A stretch of 64,000 nt of DNA from Rhizoctonia solani (lineage: Eukaryota > Basidiomycota > Agaricomycetes > Cantharellales > Ceratobasidiaceae), in the NCBI RefSeq assembly GCF_016906535.1, contig NC_057370.1, positions 1,488,001 through 1,552,000 on the forward strand. Direction: 5' to 3'. Under the pieces are notes generated by a model that was not told the DNA's origin, did not search any database, and was given only the letters and a program-made list of their open reading frames with translations. Shown piece after piece: positions 57,140-64,000 of the stretch (position 1 is the stretch's first letter; each line of letters starts with the position of its first letter). A program made the translations under genes and the position numbers.

Positions 57140-59554
57140 TTAAAGCCTGAGTGAGAAGTTCCAAAAAGGGTATAAGCAGATCACTCGGTTCAGAAAGGAT
57201 GAAGGTGTTCCGTCCATCAAAAACATGTTCCAAGAATCGCCGTCGAGGCCAAGGGATGCACTCCAAACCGCTTCTTCGGATGAATTTTGCGGATACGGCG
57301 AGGGTTCAAATTGTGTGCACCGAAAGGTTGAAGCGACATTTGGACCGAGTCGAGGGAGCGTCCAGCTGAACTCCCTGCTGCGGACGCCGGAGAATGCGCA
57401 GATGCCCACGTTTGGGATGGCGAATCAGCCGCCCCTGGCCGACTCGATAGCCGTGAGTCATGGCATGGGAACGCGAGCCCGAACGATCGCCAAACAACTG
57501 TCCCTTTGCTTCTCGTCAACTTTGCGCATGGTTCCATCCATGTAAAGCGGTGCGAGTGTCTGCAGTACTCGGAGCGCCTTGTCGGCTACTGGAATCTCAA
57601 CCCGTAGGCTTTCGAGTGTGGTAATCACACGCTGGATATTGATCGGAACATGGCGGTACCGGGTTGGTCTGGTTTCCAGATCAACAAGAAACAGAAGTGT
57701 ATTGCGGCCGCGAATATGTGGAAGGGTCCCCAGGAGATATGACCAGGAACGGCGAGCAGAGGATTCGACATGAAGTCGGGCCGTGAAGTTGTCCAGAGAT
57801 GTATGAGTTTGTCAGCCGCGATGATCGAGGCATCGTAACTGGCAGATGTTCTCGAATCGCGGCGGATTTGAGGAGTAGTGAATGGTCGGTGGAGCGTGAA
57901 CTTGATATGATAAGCTAAAGCTCGATGCATAGACTCTGTACCCCCAGTCTGCGGGAAGCGAGTGCTTGGGAAGACAGCAAGCTGGCTAGATGGTAATCGT
58001 CAACAGCTAAATCATGAGGAAGGTTCTGGAACCAAGATTCGAGCTCTCTCGTGGGCCAGGATGCGATCATAAAGTGTAGGTCGGCACGAGGTAGCATCTG
58101 CCACAATATCACCCAATACCAGTGTTAACTTGAACTGATGGAGATAGGGGAGATTGGGGTTGCTAACCGCCCCTATGCTAGGATCAGTCTTGTTTTCGAC
58201 AGGGAAATTCGTATCGAAATGAGAGTTGGGAATTGAAATGGGACGACCGAATAAGAACGCTTGCCACCTGTTTGATAGTTAAGCGGTCGCACGTTACGTT
58301 TTCGTAGGCGCTCACCTATCCAGTTGCAATACATTCCACCATGCCCACCGTCTCCTCTCTATTTGCTCCTTGCTGAGCTTCCACTTTCCAGGGTCACGGT
58401 GAAGCCCCAACGACAAGGCGATACTCATCACCTCACCCTTGATGGTCCATATCTCTTCGCAATCTACTTTAGATATAGAAAGGTAACCGGCGCGTAAGAG
58501 GTGTAGCTCGACCAATTCCATAGTTGGAACCTTGGGTCCCGTCGCTCGGTGTCGATCCAATGCAATTGTGCTATTTTGATAGTACTCTTCTGAGCAGGTT
58601 GACGTTGTCTCCTAGTTGAGTCACGAGTGGATGGGCTTTAGGTAAATAAAGTAAGGAAATGGCCAAAACAGCGAAGAGGATTGACACAGTTAGCTGGTCT
58701 GTGCATGTCGAAGCTTTGAACCGGGTCCACGATGTCTGTAACGAGGGTTCGTTCAGGTACTTGTTGAGCCAGGTACAATTTTCGAAATAATGTCGAAGAA
58801 GGCCATCCACTATGGGAACATCAGGAAGCTTTGCCAAGAGGTCCAAATTTTGCTGAACATCTAGGGAACAACTGGCAGCCCCACTTTCGTCTGGGGATGT
58901 TTCTGTCGGGACTGTACCTCCTTCAAACACACCATTTGGTTGCAACATATGCTGAATGTAACATGTCAATGGCTGCGCCTGGTTCGAGGTCTGCAAGTTG
59001 ATCTCACCTGAAGGAAAGCAATGGGCTAGCTGCACTAGTAGGCCCAACGTACATCCCAACCTCCATTGCCGGATAAGCTGTCGACTCGGTCATTAGACCA
59101 TCTGGTGAAGGAGTTGAGCCAACTTGAGAAGGAGTATTATGCCATTAGCATCAGCGCCAGTGTGGTTGCGGTGGGCTCGGTTCAGGCCGCTACGACTACT
59201 CCCTTGGGGAGATATCCCATGGCGGGTCAAGAGGCTCTCTAATGTGGCCAACGACTGACGCATTCGAGCAATTTCGGCATATGGATCCCCTGCGCCGGCG
59301 TGGCTGGAGCCGAAATTCAGACGACAAGTCGCACTCTTCACGCGAAACACTCACTTGTCGTGGACAGCTTCATTTCCGTTCATCTGAGCAGGTTGGCCAT
59401 GTTCAGCAGGCCCAGAATCAGGATAACACAGGGCTGTAGTACCTCGTAGCACAGCCAGAGCATGGGCGTCCACGATCGCATTTCAACTTGCTCGTCGACA
59501 CGGATCGCAGTTGATTGCTTTACGAGATCGTTTTGGGGGTCGCTGCGAGTCCAT
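57140..59554 (-). CDS. Zn2Cys6 fungal transcription factor, zinc cluster interrupted by a frame break
   Basis: The N-terminus after the ATG at 59554 is basic (QRPPKRSRKAI), then NCDPCRRAS, and in the next frame KCDRGRPCSGCATR, together forming the six cysteines C-x2-C-x6-C-x5-C-x2-C of a Gal4-type cluster. After a coiled-coil-like stretch (IARMRQSLATLESLLTRHGI) comes the fungal-specific transcription factor domain (LVELHLLRAGYLSIS, GEVMSIALSLGLHRDPGKW, ERRRWAWWNVLQLDR, then HFDTNFPVENKTDPS). The C-terminus ends in PFWNFSLRL. A frame break sits inside the zinc cluster at about 59481-59490 and possibly another near 59440. Targets are unknown. It is convergent with NUP120, 73 bases apart. Confidence 0.78.
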
Positions 59555-60161
59555 CTCATTCGATGCGCTCCGAACCTGTCCCTTCGGGTGAGCGACGCCA
59601 ACAGGCTCGATTTTCGTATTATTCAGCTGAATGGCGCATTTAGCTACCTTGATTATATAACCGGTTCAAATGACTCACTGAAGAGACTGGTGAGGCCGGA
59701 ACCGAGTTTTAATGTCCATTTCGATAACCGGTGGGATGGTGGGAGAGTAGAAGATGGGGCGTAACGATCCTAGCGCTAGGTGGGCTAAGCTAATATACGA
59801 GCAGGTTCAAATTCTCAATACATGTGAGAAGGCGAGGAATCTCGGGGAATCTCGATAAACTGGTGGATTGTCGCGCTCAACCACACGGTAGCTGACGTTC
59901 TGCGAGAGTGTGGCCAGCGTTTCAGAAAGCTGGAAGTTCAGATTAGGTCACCACTTTGGCTGACAGAGATTTACCCGTGAATTTCAAATATAAGCAAACA
60001 ACAACAATCATGCGCAATGCGCTTCCACATAATGGCTCTGTAAAAATGTACGGCATACAAGGCAAGAGACAGCATAGATAGGGAGCACGCAAGGTTACAT
60101 CATGTAGCCTTTTTCTAATTGATAGTTTCTGTCAGTTATTGCACGGTATGGACCAGTGAAC
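59555..60161. other. Intergenic region
   Basis: About 600 bases between the zinc-cluster gene's start and the stop of NOP58. Holds the promoter of the former. An AAGCTAATATACGAGCAGGTTCAAAT-like stretch near 59790 resembles a tRNA B box but has no A box. No gene is supported. Confidence 0.4.
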
Positions 60162-62218
60162 TCAACAAACCTTTTTCTCTGGCGACTCTCCTTCATCTAC
60201 CCGTCGCTTCTTTTGCTTTTTCTCACTGCCGTTGGAGACAACAGGGGCAGCTTCCTCGGCCATCTCTGCTGCTACCTCGGCCACCGCAGCTGCTGCTGCC
60301 TTTTTCGCCTCTTTTTTGAGCCGCTTTCTCCTTCCGAGCAGCCTTCTCATCATCCTCGTTGGTCACTGCTGCCTCCTCTTCTGCCTTTTTCGCCTCTTTC
60401 TTGGCCTTCTTCTCAGCCTTTGCTTTCTTTTTCTCTTCTTTGCCTTTCTCCTCTCTTCCTTCGCATCTGCCGCAGCGTCCGTTGGTGCGCGCTCAGTGGG
60501 GATCGGGTCCAAATCCACTGGTCGGCGCCTACCGAATCGGCAGCAGTGTTGTACTGCTTGGTGGATCCACTCATTTCGAATTTGGACTGCTTGCGAACTG
60601 TATTCGCGAATGGTAAGCTGCCGAGATCCGATTGGTGCTCCAGCGCACGAAGTCTGGACTCGAGTTTGGCTCGATTTTCGATCCCAATGGTTGCAGCAGT
60701 CGCTTCGGACTTCTCATCTACATCTGCGAGAGCGTCCACACGGATGGAGCGGGCCTTCGTCGCTACCATACGAGCCATCTAAACATGTTCAGCTCTTTCC
60801 TACATATATGATCAAATTATCGCACCTTTCCCTTCAACTTTTGAGGAGCTTGCCCGATAAGAGATGCCTGGACATCATAGTCGCATGGTTAGAAGCACAA
60901 GCTACGAAATGATACTGTATACTCACATGGTAGATAAGTCCATACTTTGGCGTATCATGTTTAGTTTTAAGAGCACGGAATAAAGCTTTCTCGGCGCCAA
61001 GAATCTGAACAGTACTTGCAGGGTGCTTCGCCAGACTCATCAAACTGCCGGCATGGCTGATTAATCGCGCGCCAACCAATTCGCCTACCAATGCGGTAAG
61101 GTTGGGAGCGATTGCATTCATTCGATTCCGCAAGTACTCGGAAAGCTGCGCTCGGTACGCAGAGATGGAGATGACTTGGTCGCACAGCGAGTGAATATGT
61201 GAGATGTCGGAATCAGAAATTTCGGTGCCCATGCTAATTTCTGCAGCAGCCTTGAGAGTCAGTTCGAGTTCTTCGGGGAGAATGGACGCCAAGGAGGTTG
61301 TCGCAGCATTTGTACGGAAGCCTTGAACCGCCAAGTAAGTTGTATTCTCGGATGTTCTTAGAGTAGAACATACCCATTTCCCGAACAACCTTGGCATACG
61401 CAAGATTGTCCACAATGATCTTCCCATTTCTGGGAAGTGCCAGCCGTACCATTCCTGGACAGCATTCCGGGTCAGATAGCTGTATCAGATGAAGGTATAT
61501 CTAAAACGAGAACATACTTTGACGCGCATAGAATAAATGTTAATTTCCTTGTCTAAATCATCCAGCAATGCGATCGCTTGAATCACCATGATATCAACCT
61601 TGTCAGGAGAGAACTTCAATTTGAACCTGGGAGGCGATGTCAATATTTCCATGCCAAGATATCTCCGGACATACCTCGAAAGCGAGTGCGAAAGACCCAA
61701 ACTCATGGTAGACAGGTCCGTGGGATCAAGCCCGTCAAGAAGGGATGAAAGCTGGCTGCGAATGCCGCGGAACAAGTCCTGGGTAGACTCCCCAGAGACC
61801 ACTTGAATACCAAGCTTCTTCGCTATTGCACCACCTGTATGTACGTCAGTAACCATCCTGGAGTAATATGACATTGCTTACCAAGCTTGGGTTCAATGAC
61901 AGCCAAGGACTCTTTCCCCTGCCTTTGTCCACAACCTGATCTTGCAGGAATTGCTTCAGACCTTTGGAAAGCTTTCCTTCTTGCATTGCCGAAATATCTT
62001 CGACTGCCATGGCAGTTGATGTAAAACGGTGTATGGCCTTGAGCTTCAATCTAGCGGACGCTTCAGCAACGGCGAAAATACACTGTTCCCACAAGACTCA
62101 CAATTTGCTAGCGGCCTTGGGTGTCTCGAAGTCTTTCCACGTCACCCGCGGTAAGCTTTGCCTCGTCATTTAACTTGAACAGGCAGAAGCCGAGAGAGGT
62201 CTCATATAGAACGAGCAT
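60162..62218 (-). CDS. NOP58: NOP58, box C/D snoRNP core protein, with several frame breaks
   Basis: The N-terminus [20 protein letters not shown] is diagnostic of Nop58. Downstream are [40 protein letters not shown] (coiled coil region), WYG...[18 protein letters not shown], and the NOP domain ([20 protein letters not shown], then [11 protein letters not shown] and TPKYGLIYH), followed by the Lys/Glu-rich tail ending GESPEKKVC. Nop58 is a structural component of box C/D snoRNPs that guide 2'-O-methylation of rRNA in the nucleolus. The conserved frame changes at about 62140-62150, 60516-60540 and 60320-60345. For an essential gene, this many breaks points to sequence errors. Exons between 60800 and 62100 show normal GT-AG introns. 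Confidence 0.93.
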
Positions 62219-62652
62219 TTTGGGTGGTACGGGCAGTCGTCAGTCTGTGCGTACCGGAGTAGTAATTGGGGTATAAAGTTGGGTTTGCAATTAATTTTTA
62301 GTCTCGAAGCGCCGCATTACCAAAGCATTAGTCGCTAGTTACGTTACACTTCTGTTACTGGCGATATGCTAATATCAGAGAACACACTTTTCTCGCTTTT
62401 GAGACAGAGGCTCTAATTTTCTCTTCTCTATACTCAATTTCGACCGTTTATGGTAAGTTTTGTGCTTCTGTTTTTCTCTTTGGCACTTTAAAGGCGGAAG
62501 GAGACATCAGAATTTGATTAAAAACTCTCGTCTCTTTTAGCTCTTTTCCCTCTCTAAAGACAAGGGGGCCACCTTCCTCCTGATGAAGGAGTTATTACAT
62601 GATACTGTACTATGATATGAAATGGCGCAGTCACACCGTGAAATCAATCCAA
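62219..62652. other. Intergenic region upstream of NOP58
   Basis: About 430 bases between NOP58 and the stop of the next gene on the same strand. It should hold the NOP58 promoter. I see no further gene or strong motif. Confidence 0.45.
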
Positions 62653-63602
62653 CTACTCCGTATCTTCGGATTCACTCAGGCTTTCGAGTAGTATGCGTAA
62701 AATCTTTTGCTGTCGTTGTAACGCAGCGGGATCAGACGTCACGAACATGCAAGGTACACCCAAAGTTTCAAGCTGTGTTTGTTGTTTTATACGTTGGGCG
62801 TCCCACGAGACAAGACTTGATTTGTATGAAACCTTTTCAAATCTTCCGCGAGCTGTGAACCAGATCCTAACCGACTGTAAGGCTTGCTTCGGAGACAGAA
62901 TGATAACAAGTTTACTCACTCGAATGTCCTTGTCACTCAGCGAAACACCAACGATACTGGCTCTTTCAACCAGGCACTTTAGTCGGCAACGGTCGGAGAT
63001 GTAGAGTGCCACGTACTTGTTCTTAGCAAATGTAACTCTTTGTTCATGCTTCCTCATCACATCCTGCTGTGATGCATACAAACTCTGCTCAAGCTGATTT
63101 TGGACCTCCTGACAATACACGATGTATCAAATTACGTGGTTGGACTGTTGGATAAGACTTACCTTTTTCAGTTTGTCTCTGACTTCAACCCTCTGTGTAA
63201 GTTTGGATATATGAGGTAGCGCTTGTTGTACATTCATGAACTTCAAATCAAGTGTTGGTGGGCCCTCCGAGGCAGAAGTCGGAAGTTGTCAATGCTCTCG
63301 TTAGTCCATAGGGGTTGGCTACCCGAAGACGCTCCAGGATTAAGTCGAGATAAAGGTCAAATACGGTAGACCCGGGTACTGGTGGAGAGACACGAGCTTG
63401 AGCTGGAACAGACACCTCGTCTGTGGGCAAACTCGGCGTTTGGCTTGAGCTTGAAGGGTTGTTGGAAGTTACGACACTCTGAAATGCCGTCGAATTCTGA
63501 AGCTGGGCCAATAGCTCATTGATACGAGCCGGGTCCTTTCATGGAGGACAGGTAAGATATTCGGGGTCTCGCTAGACACGGTATTGGCCTCACATAGTCC
63601 AT
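62653..63602 (-). CDS. Unknown protein with central coiled coil and a frame break
   Basis: A short first exon (MDY) and the next exon (DPARINELLAQLQNS) join across an intron from 63593. A Ser/Pro-rich stretch is followed by helical sequence (LDLKFMNVQQALPHISKLTQ; QNQLEQSLYASQQDVMRKHE; VTFAKNK) and, after an intron, by a C-terminal segment (WDAQRIKQQTQLETLGVPCM, FVTSDPAALQRQQKIL). The C-terminus ends ESLSESEDTE. The heptad-like charged pattern suggests a coiled coil. Between about 63288 and 63312 the frame changes from ...GLTRALTT to SASEGPPTLDLK with no intron. The gene reads as a conserved fungal orphan; I do not recognise its family. Confidence 0.55.
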
Positions 63603-63857
63603 CCTCGGAGCAAGTGCCGTAGCAGTGGTCGATAGGTTCAGGTTTGTGCGCAGGCGCTAATCATATTTAATCAAACTAGTAGCAATGTAGTAATCTATCC
63701 CAGAAACATAAACATGTGTCGAGTTCCAAATAAAACAATCAACCACCCAATTACGGTATACAAGTATGCATCGTTCAAAGGTTACATACGAAGAGGGATA
63801 AAGAGAAAAGAAAATCTCACAATAGCATATCATCGAAATTCATATACAAGATATCGT

Positions 63858-64000
63858 TTAAGCATTATATTGTCGTCCTTCCAGGGGAGCGTGAACCGGA
63901 GCAGGCGACTCCGAATACTGGTGAGCTTGACTTCGAACTTCGGACCGGCGCAACCCACTGAGCCGCTTTGGCATCCAATGGGTCGCCCTGGCCGAATCGC
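63858..64000 (-). CDS. C-terminal fragment of an unidentified protein
   Basis: On the minus strand the frame is open from the window edge to a TAA at 63858. It reads WMPKRLSGLRRSEVRSQAHQ and ends in EGRQYNA, a basic then Pro-rich tail. AT-rich sequence follows, as in a 3' UTR. It is probably the last exon of a gene beyond the window. Alternative frames of this short stretch are also open, so confidence is low. Confidence 0.35.
   Translation of the reverse strand, partial: DSARATHWMPKRLSGLRRSEVRSQAHQYSESPAPVHAPLEGRQYNA

Overview
The window is nuclear DNA of a filamentous basidiomycete. Genes sit close together on both strands, most are split by many introns of about 50-60 bases with GT(G/A)NGT...(Y)AG borders, and the proteins read as Agaricomycete versions of fungal housekeeping families. 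An Agaricomycete, possibly of the Rhizoctonia/Ceratobasidium type, is my best guess. That is inferred from style and protein feel, not from a marker gene. I see no prokaryotic, viral or CRISPR features and no convincing tRNA or rRNA gene.

Layout. 0-4.2 kb: a C-terminal gene fragment, a REB1-like Myb factor (+) and an F-box protein (-). 5-7.4 kb: a complex I CHCH subunit (NDUFA8 type, +) and a four-helix membrane protein (-). 8-12.2 kb: the PP4 regulatory subunit PSY2/SMEK (-). 12.4-16.4 kb: two unrelated 2-oxoglutarate/Fe(II) dioxygenases head to head, an IPNS-like one (-) and TPA1/OGFOD1 (+). 16.5-19.4 kb: a two-RRM nucleolar protein (-) and a short-chain dehydrogenase (+). 20.2-25.4 kb: a ferric reductase and a large membrane protein of unknown role. 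25.4-28.8 kb: gene-poor, with a non-coding repeat and a gene relic. 28.8-37 kb: a small unknown protein, verprolin, kynurenine aminotransferase, protein disulfide isomerase and an isochorismatase-like hydrolase. 38.8-44.5 kb: the inositol hexakisphosphate kinase KCS1 and a MAPR/cytochrome-b5-like protein. 44.7-51.2 kb: an SLH1/ASCC3-type double-cassette helicase. 51.2-52.5 kb: a second, diverged copy of the non-coding repeat. 52.6-63.6 kb: nucleoporin NUP120, a Zn2Cys6 regulator, NOP58 and an unknown coiled-coil protein. A C-terminal fragment closes the window.

These are mostly independent housekeeping genes and not a pathway cluster. Loose themes are ribosome biogenesis (REB1, NOP13-like, NOP58, SLH1), 2OG-dependent oxidation and translation control (TPA1), and head-to-head pairs sharing promoters.

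The most striking property is technical or evolutionary. At least a dozen single-base frame breaks interrupt clearly conserved proteins (TPA1, verprolin, isochorismatase, KCS1, MAPR, SLH1, NUP120, the Zn2Cys6 factor, NOP58, the terminal unknown gene), while PDI, PSY2, BNA3, the ferric reductase, the IPNS-like enzyme and NDUFA8 read clean. Indispensable genes such as NOP58 carry several, so uncorrected long-read indels are the simplest explanation. The SLH1 gene also has a 182-bp near-perfect tandem duplication covering its intron-split Walker A motif. I found no clearly new biological system.
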